This document shows, one piece after another, positions 36,701 through 47,000 of a stretch of DNA of 64,000 nucleotides (position 1 is its first letter; each line of letters begins with the position of its first letter). Where the stretch lies: contig CM070548.1 of the NCBI GenBank assembly GCA_036346405.1, positions 52,420,279 to 52,484,278 of the forward strand. The letters run 5' to 3'. The position numbers and the translations under genes are program-made. Below the pieces are notes generated by a model. It saw nothing but the letters and a program-made list of their open reading frames with translations. It searched no databases and was not told where the DNA came from. Source of the DNA: Phyllostachys edulis. Lineage: Eukaryota > Streptophyta > Magnoliopsida > Poales > Poaceae.

Positions 36701-36947
36701 AAGGATAAATCCTACCAGCTGGTCGAAAGAAAAGAAAGGGGCCAAGGGAGGAGAGGGCGAGAGGAGGTCAGGCCCAACTAAGAGGATTCGAAGAGAGACC
36801 GAGATTTAAGCTAAAACTTGAAACCCGAATTTTGAAATAGGGCAGAAACTAGAGAATTTTGCAAATACGCTATAATTTGAAATAGGTTTTGAAAACCAAA
36901 AGGACAAAAGGAAAGATACTAAATGAAACAGAAAACGGGATGTTACA
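33749..36947 (-). repeat. Element A 5' LTR (3.2 kb, complete)
   Basis: Minus-strand termini are TGTAACATCCC and GGGTCCGACA. It matches the partial 3' LTR at 1-1284 over 35722-36947. It carries the TATA box at 36374-36381 and a copy of the shared R/U5 module at 34664-34730. A short direct duplication (CACAACGACTAGCATAGCTGG) occurs at about 34869-34922. Confidence 0.88.
36374..36381 (-). promoter_or_regulatory. TATA box of element A 5' LTR
   Basis: Minus strand TATAAAAG, kept in both LTRs (709-716). Confidence 0.45.
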
Positions 36948-38060
36948 GAGTGCTACGGCTTCGTAGCCGCTGCTCTTTCTATGCCTATGACCTACCGTGA
37001 GACTGCTTCTCACCTTGAGTAGCAGTTCGTGATGTCTGAGGAGATTACTGTTTTGGAGCGTACTAGCACTTGAAATCTTGTGCCTTTACCTACGCGTGTC
37101 ACTCCCATTACGTGCAAGTGGGTGTACAAGATTAAGACCCACTCGAATGGTTCTCTTGAGAGCTACAAGGCTCATCTTGTGGCGCATGGTTTTCAGTAGA
37201 AGCATGGTCGTGACTACGTTGAGATCTTCGCTTCTGTCGCCCACATGACCACTGTTTGCACTCTCATTGTTGTGGCCTCTATTCGACAGTGGCCCATCTC
37301 TCAGCTGGACGTCAAGAATGTCTTTCTCAATGACGAGCTGCGTGAGGAGGTCTACATGGAGTCGCCCCCTAGGTATTCTATTCCTACTGGTATGGTTTGT
37401 CGCCTTCGACATTCTCTCTGTAGGCTCAAACAAGCCTCTCGTGCTTGGTTTGACTGCTTCTCCTCTGTTGTCACTGTTGCTGGCTTCTCCGCCAGTGATT
37501 ATGACCCTGCTATCTTTGTACACACCTCTCTTGAAGGTCGGACGCTTATCCTTCTCTATGCGGATGATATGATCATTACCGGGGACGACTCTCAGGACAA
37601 TGATTTTGTGAAGGTGCGTCACAGTGAGCAGTTCTTAATGTTTGATTTGGGTCTTCTTCGCTATTTTCTTGGGATTGAGGTTACTTCCACGCCTATGGGC
37701 TACTACCTCTCTCAGGAGAAGTACATTCAAGATATCCTTGATCGCGCTTGTTTCACAGATTAGCGCACGGTGGACACTCTTATGGAGCTTAGTGTTCACC
37801 TTCAGCTCACTGATGAGGAGCCTCTTGAGGATCCCACTCACTACCGTCATCTTGTCAGGAGCCTTGTCTACCTTGGGATCACTCGACTTGACATTTCTCA
37901 CCATATTCTCACTCTGAGTCAGTTCGCTTCTACTCCTATTCAGATCCACTATAGTCACATTTTTCATGTTCTGTGATATCTTCGTAGGACTATTAGTCGT
38001 CGCCTTTTCTTTTCTCGTTCTAGCCCTTTGCACCTTCAAACGTACTCTGATACCTCGTGA
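36948..38060 (+). pseudogene. Fragment F: Ty1/copia reverse transcriptase remnant
   Basis: The frame runs through ITCKWVYKIKTHSNGSLE, LDVKNVFLNDELREEVYM, the catalytic LLYADDMIITGDDSQDN and YFLGIEVTST blocks. It then reaches the start of RNase H and stops making sense at about 38060. In-frame stops include 37762-37764. It is the same subfamily as element E (compare 42100-42900). Element A was inserted at its left end (36947/36948), so the upstream part lies beyond the window. There is no LTR on its right side. Confidence 0.85.
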
Positions 38061-38394
38061 ACCAGCTCACATGCATCATCCTTTCGCGGCGCGGCCATGA
38101 GTGGCCTAGCGCCACCGCTCGCTGCTCCAGCTGCGTACATGTCTGAGTGAGCGCGTCCCTGCTCAGGCTGACATGGTGGTCTGCCACGACCGACCGAGAG
38201 AGATTGGGCCCTATGGCCCCCATGTCGGAGCACGTGCATCGCCAATCTGGTACGCCCAAATGCACTTGTTGTCGTCAAACACATACACAGTTCTCATGCA
38301 TGAGCCGCTTCTTTTTCTTAAAATGATTAGGACACGGTGCCTATCAATTAACAAAGTTGTCCATGTTGTCAATTAACGGCCAGGACGACAAAAT
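38061..38394 (+). other. Unassigned sequence between copia fragment F and element E
   Basis: No coding signal, LTR end or known repeat is recognisable. It ends with AAAAT (38390-38394), the left target duplication of element E. Confidence 0.4.
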
Positions 38395-38524
38395 TGTTAG
38401 AGATATATGTCTAAGTATGTTATTCCCCATTGTTATAAGGGGTTTTGTGCATATTCACCACCTGTATTTGTGTATATATACTGGCCCATTGGCCTCATAT
38501 TGAATACACACAATATTCATAACA
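38395..38524 (+). repeat. Element E 5' LTR
   Basis: TGTTAGAGATATATG...TTCATAACA, 130 bp. A TATATATA promoter core is at 38473-38480. Confidence 0.95.
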
Positions 38525-39233
38525 TGGTATCAGAGCCTACCTAGGTTTTCCCGTCGCTATTCCGCGTGCGCCGTGTTGGCCGCCGCTCGTCTCCTCCATC
38601 GATCTTCGGCGTCTGCGTCGCCTTCGCGTCGCTCGTGCGCTTCGCCGCCCGTGGCGCACCACCACCGGTCCTCCCGGGCCGCCGCGCCTCCACCCAGCGC
38701 GCTCTCCCGTCCTAGGCGCCGACCTTCGATCCGACCTCAGATCGGATCTACACCGAAGTCGCCGGTGGAGGTGAGCCGCCGCTTCGGAGGACAGCCGCAG
38801 CTCTCTCGCGCTTGCCGCCCGCTTCGGAGGACAGCCGCCGCCGCCGCCCGATCTTCTCGGACAGCTGCGCCTCCACGAACGCCGTGCCTCCCGATCGCCG
38901 CGCGTCCTCGAATCTCGCCGCCGCGCCTCCGGTCGCCGCGCCTTCGCCCGACCTCGCGCCGCTCCTCTCTCGCCGCCACTCGCTCTCCGTGCGCGTGGTG
39001 TGTGTGAAGTGGGCGAGGCCTTTGGACCTTCCTCTGCCGCCCTTGGCCCTTTTTCTGCCGATTTAATCGGCTCGGCTTTTGCCGATTTTAATCGGCTCTT
39101 AAGTATTAAAAAAAAGAAGAAAAAAGAAAAAAAAGAGAGAGAGAGAGAGTCGCTCTAACGCCGCTTAACCGCCGCCGTCGGCGCCGCTGTTAGATTTCGT
39201 TTTTGGTCGCCGCGCAGTCGGCGCCGCCTACCA
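38525..39233 (+). other. Element E primer site and GC-rich leader
   Basis: The PBS TGGTATCAGAGCC is at 38525-38537. The leader is rich in GCCGCC and CGCGCC runs, and a low-complexity A/GA tract is at 39108-39149. Open frames here are a product of GC bias. Confidence 0.7.
39108..39149 (+). repeat. A-rich and (GA)n simple repeat in element E leader
   Basis: AAAAAAAGAAGAAAAAAGAA then a GAGAGAGAGAGAGA run. Confidence 0.85.
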
Positions 39234-40252
39234 ATGGGTCTTGTTTCTCTCCCTCGTTGCGGTGATCTTCGATGGTGTTAATTACACCGACTTCGCATCT
39301 CACATGCGCATTCATATGCGTGGTCTTCGTCTCTGGGGCATCCTCTCTGGCGATGTCATCGCGCCTTGCCCTATTCCTCCGACGGACCTATACATGTCCA
39401 CGCCGCGACGACCGACAAAGGTTCTTCTTGAGGCCGCTCACGTTGCAGATGATGCGGCTGCCTCTGCCTACCAAGAGGCCCTGGATTCCTACAAGGATCA
39501 ACTGACCATCTATACTCGATGGTACGGCGATGGCCTTTCGGCTGCTTGCATCCTCATTGCCGGTGTCAACCTCGGTTCTCTTACGAGGTTGTGGGACTCT
39601 CCTTGGCTTTTCGGATGTGGACTCACCTTCGTCGGCCTTCTGAGCCCTCTGGTGATGCCTTGTACTGTCCGTGGTCCGCCAGAGCACTCTCTTCAGCAGG
39701 TGATGCTATTGTTGGCGCTTTTACGCTCGAGCTCTGCTCTGGCGTCGATTGGACTCTCTCCGACTTTGCTAGTTGTCGCTCTGTCCGTCTTTGCCTAGTA
39801 TGCGTCTTGACTGAATTTCAGCGGGTCTACGAGTTCCTTACTCGCCCGCCTCCTGAGTTCGAGCAGAGGCGTGCCCAGCTTCTTGCACGCCACCCTCGTG
39901 TCACTCTCCTAGAGGCCCTTACCGAGATACGCTGCGGAGACTTCGCTTGAGTGGTCTTGATGCGATGCCACTCCCTCTGTGCTCGCTGTTCGTCCACTGC
40001 TACACCGCTCGCTCCACGCTTGACTGACACCGCCTCCTCCAACGGCTGCCACAGGCGGTGGTGGCCACCCTCCATCTGGAGGTGGCCGTCCTCACTGCTC
40101 CTACTGCGACAAGGTCGGCCACATTGAGTCCCAGTGCTATAAGAAGAAATGGCATATTTCACGTCGCTCTTCTACTAGCACTAACACTGGTGCTTCTACA
40201 TCGACGTCTACATCGACTCCTTCAGCAGTTTCTCTCACGGAGCAGAGATAGC
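39234..40252 (+). pseudogene. Element E gag (broken)
   Basis: The likely start is ATG at 39234, with a frame change within the first 20 codons. The readable capsid part has FDGVNYTDFASHMRIHMRGL (gag of the UBN2 type used by copia elements). Further frame changes occur near 39590 and 39790. A complete CCHC knuckle, CSYCDKVGHIESQCYKKK, is at 40096-40149. It would package element RNA; it cannot be translated in one piece as given. Confidence 0.8.
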
Positions 40253-40265
40253 AGACTTCGGCCGC

Positions 40266-42010
40266 TTGCCGCAGCCGTGTTCTCTCGGCAGGTTCTGCAG
40301 GCTCACTCATCGATTCTTGCACCGAGAAACCACCCTCTACGGTCGGTACCTCCCGTGGATTCTTGATTCAGGAGCATCCTTTCACATGACTTCTGATGCT
40401 TCCACTCTGTCCTTCATTACACCTCTTGATTCTCCTGTTAGTGTTCTTACTGCTGATGGTACCTCTCTCTCTGTCTCTGGTCGAGGAACTCTTAGCAACT
40501 CATCTTTTCATGTATCGTCTGTTGCTCATGTTCCTCGCCTTACCATGCAGCTTCTTTCTGCCGGGCAGATTACTGATCTTGGTTGTCGGGTCATTCTCGA
40601 CTCTGACTCTTGTTGTGTTCAGGACCGCCACACGGGAGCTCTGGTTGGTTCTGGCCCTCGGCGCCTTGACTCACAGCGTCTTTGGGAGCTTGACTGGCTT
40701 CACCTTCCTTCTGCTGCCACCGTCGCCGCCAGTCTCTCCGCTTCTGTCACTCCGTCCACCGGCTCTTTCCAGCAGTGGCATCACCGTCTTGGCCATCTAT
40801 GTGGATCTCGTTTGTCATCTTTAGTTCGTCGTGGTCTTACGGGGTGCATCTCAGAGACGTGTCTTTAGATTGTCGGTGTAAGCTAGGCAAGCGACTTGAC
40901 TTCCTTATCCTCATAGTGAGTCGATATCTCGGCGTCCTTTTGATCTTGTTCATTCAGATGTTTGGGGTCCGGCTCCCTTTGTTTCGAAAGGGGGTCATCG
41001 ATATTATATCATATTTATAGATGATTTCTCTCGCCACACTTGGATATATTTCATGTCTTCTCGTAGTGAGGCCTTGTCTATCTATAAACAATTTGCTACT
41101 ATGGTTCGCACACAGTTTTCCACTCCTATTCGTGTCTTTCGTGCCGACTCTGCCGGCGAGTACCTCTCTCGTCACTGCTAGTTTCCTTCTTTGGCGAGGC
41201 ACTCTCTTCGATTCTCTTGTCCCGGTGCTCATGCTCGAATGGTGTTCTTGGCGTAAGCATCGTCACCTCCTTGAGTCGGCTCGTGCTCGATGATTGCCGC
41301 CTCTATTCCACCTCACTTTTGGGCGAAGGTTGTTTCCATCGCCACCTATCTCGTCAACATCGGCCTTCTTACGCTCTTGAGGTGCAATCCCTTTTGGCGT
41401 CTCTGTAGTCTCCTTCGACTACTCGCCCTTCGTCTTTTTGGCTGCGTTTGCTACATTCTTCTCGCTCCTCGAGAACGTACCAAACCGACCTTCGATCTGT
41501 TGAGTGTGTTTTTACGGGATCTGATGCGAGCACAAGGGCTATCGGTCTTTGGGATCTGTTGGTCGACGGATGCGGATTTCTCGGGATGTGACTTTCGACG
41601 AGTCTCGTCCTTTCTACCCACGTCCTGTCTCTCCTTCGGTTTCCTCTGTGGAGTCTCTTTCCTTTTTGACCTTTCCAGATACACCTATATCTGTTTTGCC
41701 CTCGTCCACCCGTCCCACTGAGCCTCCACATATTCCTCCTGTAGCCTCTCCGCCGTTGTCGCCGCCTGCTTCATCCCCTGCGGCTCCTCAGGCTCCCCCC
41801 ACTACACTCGTCTACACTCGTCGACCTCGTATTGAGGATCTTCCAGATGAGCCATCTTCTTCTGATGTTCCATCTTCTTCTTCTGATGCTCCATCTTCCT
41901 CTGATGGGTCATCTTCTCCTCGCTACGCTCTTCGCGATCGCCCGATCGATTCGGCCTCTGCCCGTTTGCCTTTCTTTGGTGCGGCTACTTGTGAGCTTTG
42001 TCTCCTCTAG
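40266..42010 (+). pseudogene. Element E protease and integrase (broken)
   Basis: The protease site WILDSGASFHMTSD is near 40360. The pre-integrase block WHHRLGHL is near 40780. Integrase core blocks HTWIYFMSSRSEALSIYKQF and VFRADSAGEYLS follow near 41035-41170 in another frame. A Pro/Ser-rich linker (41690-41950) joins integrase to RT, as usual in copia. At least four frame changes separate these parts. Around 40885-40935 CAG-type sites appear altered. Confidence 0.8.
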
Positions 42011-42031
42011 GGATCTTTGTTGCTCATCTGA

Positions 42032-43500
42032 GTGGCGACATGCCATGGCCGAGAGATTGCTGCCCTCGAGCGTCTTGGTACTTGGGATCTTGTTCCTTTT
42101 CCATCTCACTCTCGTCCTATCACGTGTAAGTGGGTCTATAAGATTAAGACTCGCTCTGATGGCTCTCTTGAACGCTATAAGGCGCGTCTTGTTGCTCGTG
42201 GCTTCCAGCAGAGAGCATGGTCGTGACTCTGACGAGACTTTTGCTCTGTGGCCCACATGACCCTTGTCGCACTCTTCTTTCGGTGGCGTCTGTCGCCATG
42301 GGTCTGCATTCTCGGCTTGATGTCAAGAATGCCTTTCTTAATGGCGAGTTGCGTGAGGAGGTCTACATGCATCCGCCACCGGGTATTCATTCACGAGGGC
42401 ATGGTCTGCCGCCTTCGCTCTCTCTATGGCCTTAAGCAAGCCCCTCGTGCTTGGTTTGAGCGCTTCTCCTCTGTGGTCACTGCTGCTGGCTTTTTAGCTA
42501 GTGATCATGATCCTGCGCTCTTTGTCCACACTTCGTCTCGTGGTCGGACTCTCCTTCTTCTGTATGTTGATGATATGATCATCACCGGAGATGATTCTGA
42601 GTACATTGCCTTTGTCAAGGCTCGTCTTAGTGAGCAGTTCCTTATGTCAGATCTTGGTCCTCTTCGTTACTTCCTTGGGATTGAAGTTACTTCCACTTTC
42701 GATGGTTTCTTTATGTCTCAAGAGAAGTATATTCAGGATCTTCTTGATCGCGCCTCTCTCACTGATCAGCGTACTGTTGAGACTCCTATGGAGCTCAATG
42801 TTCATCTCCGACCCTCTGATGGCGAGCCTCTTTCTGATCCGACTCGCTATCGTCACCTTGTTGGGAGCCTTGTCTACCTTCTTTGTTACTCGTCCGGATA
42901 TCACTTATCCGATTCACATTCGAGTCGATTCGTTTACGCTCCCACTCGGGTCCACTCTGACCACCTTCTTGAGTTCTGCGATACCTTGTGGGACTATCTC
43001 TCGCCGTCTCTTCTTTCCACGCTCCTCGTTCTGACCAGCTTATTCGGATGCTACTTGGGCCAGCGATCCCTCGATCGCCGGTCTATCTCTGCTTACTGTG
43101 TTTTTCTTGGTGGTTCTCTCATTGCCTGGAAGACAAAGAAACAGACTGCGGTGTCCTGTTCGAGTGCAGAGGCTGAGTTGCGAGCTATGGCTCTCTTGAC
43201 AGCAGAGATTACTTGGCTACGGTGGTTACTTGAGGATTTTGGTGTTTCTGTCACTACACCAACTCCTCTCTTGTCGGCAGATCTGAGTGCTATCAAGGTG
43301 TTGCGTGATCTGTGAAGCATGAGCTCACCAAGCATATTGGTGTTGATGCTTCCTTCATGCGGTCTTGTGTGCATGATCAGGTGATTGCTCTTCAGTATGT
43401 GCCTTCCGAGCTTCAGATAGCGGATTTCTTCACGAAGGTCCAGACTCGAGCACAGCATGGCTTCTGCCTCTCCAAACTCAATGTTGTTGATCTACCATGA
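42032..43500 (+). pseudogene. Element E reverse transcriptase and RNase H
   Basis: RT blocks are ITCKWVYKIKTRSDGSLERY and LDVKNAFLNGELREEVYM, then in the frame 42248-43315 LYGLKQAPRAWFERF, the catalytic LLYVDDMIITGDDSE and YFLGIEVTST. RNase H includes KKQTAVSCSSAEAELRAM. The end of pol, with ADFFTKVQT, is at 43312-43500 in a different frame. Compared with fragment F, short lesions fall at 42917-42960. The catalytic YVDD is intact. Confidence 0.85.
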
Positions 43501-43501
43501 G

Positions 43502-43513
43502 TTTGAGGGGGGG
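43502..43513 (+). other. Polypurine tract of element E
   Basis: TTTGAGGGGGGG directly before the 3' LTR at 43514. Confidence 0.85.
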
Positions 43514-43643
43514 TGTTAGAGATATATGTCTAAGTATGTTATTCCCCATTGTTATGAGGGGTTTTGTGCATATTCACCACCTGTATTTGTGTATATATAC
43601 TGGCCTATTGGCCTCATATTGAATACACACAATATTCATAACA
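43514..43643 (+). repeat. Element E 3' LTR
   Basis: 130 bp, 2 differences from the 5' LTR. TATATATA at 43592-43599 could in principle direct transcription rightwards towards the CNL gene 425 bp away. Confidence 0.95.
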
Positions 43644-43648
43644 AAAAT

Positions 43649-44068
43649 GACCTATCTAGAAAGAACGAACGAATGAATGAAACAAGAACTCACCTAGAAG
43701 AGTTTGGTTTTCACAAAATTGAATAGTACAGTGCCTCATGCAATTTCTTTCTTCTCGAAAGCTGAAAATATCAATTTGATCGTGCAAGTGCCTCATGTGC
43801 CATCAGGCCCATGACTAATCAAGCAATGGATAATTAATACATGAAACCAAGTCAAAGTACTCCTCCATGCTAATTTTCTTTGACCTAGTTGCAAATACAA
43901 TAGAGAATCGATGGGCAAATAGATGGCCACCACTTGGTTCAAAATGTATTATTGTTGTCCTCTAGTTTGCAACCAGGATGTGCATTTAGGAGAAGGTTTC
44001 TCCTTGTCTGCATAGCAAAGCCTTTTACACTTGTGTTTACGTTTCTGTGATCTTTCAAGAACTCAGCC
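43649..44068 (+). promoter_or_regulatory. Presumed promoter/5' UTR of the CNL gene
   Basis: The 420 bases between element E's target duplication and the CNL start codon contain no coding signal. Two W-box cores are present: TTGACC on the plus strand (43880-43885) and TTGACT on the minus strand (43850-43855). No convincing TATA box is seen. W-boxes bind WRKY factors of defence genes, but such short motifs occur often by chance. Confidence 0.4.
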
Positions 44069-47000
44069 ATGGTTGCTGGTGCTGTGACTTTTGCAGGCAA
44101 AGCTATTGCAACATCAGTCATCTCCTATATTGTCAACAAGGCCTTTGACTACCTGAAGGATAACAAGAAAGCTGGAGGGTTGAAGAATACCAAAGAAAGG
44201 CTACAGAGACTGCTCCCTCAGATCCAAGTGGTCTTTGATGCTGTCGACACAGAGCAGATCAGAGACCAAAGCGAGGCGCTGGATGCATGGTTGTGGCAGC
44301 TCAGGGATGCTGTCGAGGAGGCTGAGGATGCACTCGATGAACTGGAATACTACAAGCTTGAGGAGGAGGTCAAAATGCGGGATAGCAAGGTGAGTGGCTC
44401 ACTCCATAAGTACAAGGGAAAGCTTATTCAGAAGTTTAATCATGCATTCAACTCTGGGTCACTGAAGAGGTTGAAAAGTTCTGTCAAGGCTTTAGATGAT
44501 GTTGCCGTTGGTGTTGAGCGATTTTTCCAGGTTCTGAATCAGTTTGATAACAATAAGACGAAGAACCATAAACAAGATGTGGAATTCAAAAACTGGCGAG
44601 AGACAAGCTCACTGCCTGATAGCATGGTACTTGGCAGAGAGGAGGAGAGGAAGATTATAGTTGAGTGGTTGACCAAGGCTGAAAACAGTGTGGTTGAACA
44701 AATTGTCGGCAATATCCCTACATTTTCTATAGTTGGTATAGGTGGATTGGGGAAGACAACACTTGCTCAAGTAATATGCAATGATAATGTGGTAAAAGGG
44801 TATTTCGATTTGATCATCTGGGTTTGTGTTTCTCATGATTTTGATATTGAAACATTAACAAGAAAGATCCTCCAAGATGTGACTGAGGCAGAAATAAACA
44901 TGGTTTGTCTAAATGCTCTTCACAAGGCACTCAAGGAGAAATTGAGTTCCAAAACCTTTCTTCTTGTACTGGATGATGTGTGGAATGATGAGAGAATACA
45001 TGATTGGGAGAAATTAGTACGGCCATTGAGATATGGTAAGAAAGGAAGCAAGATCTTGCTTACAACTCGAATGCAATCAGTAGCTGATCTTGCTGCAAGA
45101 GCAATGCAGGAAAAATGCCAATCTTTAAGATTGAGTGGGCTAGAAGAAACTGACCTTCTGCTTCTATTAAACAGGCATGCATTTTTTGGTGTTAATCCTG
45201 ATGATTACATAAACCTGCAGCAGATCAGCAAGAAAATGGTAAAGAAACTCAGTGGTTCTCCATTGGCAGCAAAAGTTCTAGGTGGATTGTTGAACAGCAA
45301 CAGGGACAGTAGCACTTGGAACAGAATTTTGGCATCAGGTGTTTATAATATACAACAGGGTAAGGATGGGATTATGATGGTGTTAAGGTTGAGTTATCAA
45401 CATTTATCAACACATTTGCAGGCATGTTTCAGGTACTGCAGCTTATTTCATAAAGACTATGAGTTCACAAAGAAAGAATTGGTGTACTTATGGATGGGGT
45501 CAGGACTGATCCAACAATTGGTGGATGACATGATGCCAGAGGATGTTGGAATGGAGTATTTAGATAAATTAACCAGAAAATCTTTTTTGGACATCAAATC
45601 AAGGCCTCGTCCTAGTCGTGCTATAAAATGCAATATGTTTGATGAATATTATGAGGAAAGATTTGTTATGCATGATCTTTTGCATGAGTTGGCACGGTGT
45701 GCTTCAGTAAACGAATGCACCAGAGTTGGAATAAATTGTTCCCACAGGATTCCAAAGACCGTTCGTCATATATGCATTGAAATGATAAACCCTACTGTGG
45801 TCGAACAGATCTCTCAAGCAAAGAAACTGCGCACGCTTGTCATGCATTTTCAAGACCAAGATCAGGCAGAGCAAGAACTCATACTCAATGAAGTGTTGGC
45901 TGTGGCGAAAAGCTTGCGGGTGCTATCCCTAACCACAAACTCTCGCTGTAAGCTGCCTGATGCAGTTGGTGGTCTGGTGCACCTTCGCTACTTGTCTCTT
46001 ATGTGGGGTCGAAAAAACATGACACATTTTTGTTGGTTCCCACAACCTGTATACAAGTTATATCACTTGCAAATTATGAGATTTGATGATCCCCAGCTCT
46101 CAGTTCCCGTACAAGGAGAAATGGAGGGAGTGTGCAACCTGGTTAATTTGCACCATTTGCAATTATCTTATGGAATAATGCCTATGGTTCCTTATGTAGG
46201 AAAGCTGACTTGTCTCCGTGAGCTATATGGTTTCTGCGTCCAACATCAGGGTGGTTACACTATTGGCGAACTCAAGAATCTGACAGGCATCTGCCATTTG
46301 TATGTTTCAAATCTTGATAAGGTAAACAGCGCAGAAGAAGCTTCTGAAGTCATGTTGGACCAGAAAGAGCATCTATCTGCAGTAACATTAAGTTGGTCTC
46401 CAGGCTCTTCTGAATCATGTTACCCCAGCAAAGCTAGACAGCTTCTCGATAAACTTCAACCACCCTCCAACCTTTCTAAATTAAAGATAGAAGGATATCC
46501 CGGTTCTCAATCTCCATGTTGGTTGCAAACTCTCAAACTCATTAATCTGACATATGTCTATCTATGTGATTGTCAAAGATTAGAGCGTCTTCCACCTCTT
46601 GGGCAGTTACCTTCTCTCCAGTATCTCTACATAATTAAGTTAAAATCAGTAAAGCGTGTGGATTCTTCATTTTATGGAAGTGAGAAGCCTTCTGGACTGC
46701 AATCCCTTAAGGTACTAGAGATTGAAAGCATGCCAAAATGCGTGGAATGGGTTGGACTGGAGGGTGAGAACTTATTTCCTCGGCTTGACACACTGGTAGT
46801 GCGTAATTGTGAGAAGTTGAGAAGACTACCAAGTGTACCTATTAGTATTCAACATGTTGAAATCCATCATGCTGGTCTGTCGGCTATGCCAACATTTTTT
46901 GTGAGTTGCGATACAAGTTCATCATCATCATTGGACCTGGCTCTTTCTAAGCTCATGATTTCCCACTGCCAAAATTTAGTAACTTTATGGCAGCGGTGCT

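Larger units (their letters stand above)
1..36947 (-). mobile_element. Element A: Ty3/gypsy LTR retrotransposon, split by nested insertions
   Basis: On the minus strand the order is 5' LTR (33749-36947), primer site, leader, gag, protease-RT-RNase H, integrase, polypurine tract and 3' LTR (1-1284, cut by the window edge). The LTR starts TGTAACATCCC and ends GGGTCCGACA. The pol order (RT, RNase H, integrase) and a chromodomain-like integrase C-terminus mark a chromovirus-type gypsy element. Element B (2243-24314) interrupts the integrase gene, and solo LTR D (28508-33707) interrupts the leader. Removing B and one copy of its TCTTC duplication would bring the two integrase parts together at one point. 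A itself sits inside copia fragment F; the right flank is GAGTG (36948-36952), but the left flank is outside the window. The element is not functional: pol has stops and a frameshift. Confidence 0.9.
38395..43643 (+). mobile_element. Element E: Ty1/copia retrotransposon with 130-bp LTRs
   Basis: Both LTRs are 130 bp (38395-38524, 43514-43643) and differ at 2 positions (A/G and C/T). Target duplication AAAAT is exact (38390-38394 and 43644-43648). The PBS TGGTATCAGAGCC follows directly, and a G-rich polypurine tract precedes the 3' LTR. The order is gag, protease, integrase, RT, RNase H, as in copia. Despite the young-looking LTRs the coding region has many frame breaks, a conflict discussed in the findings. 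Confidence 0.93.

Noticed and set aside
38573..39066. Ala/Arg/Pro-rich open frames in element E's leader
   Set aside because: GC-rich leader sequence with frames open on both strands by composition; it lies between the primer site and gag.
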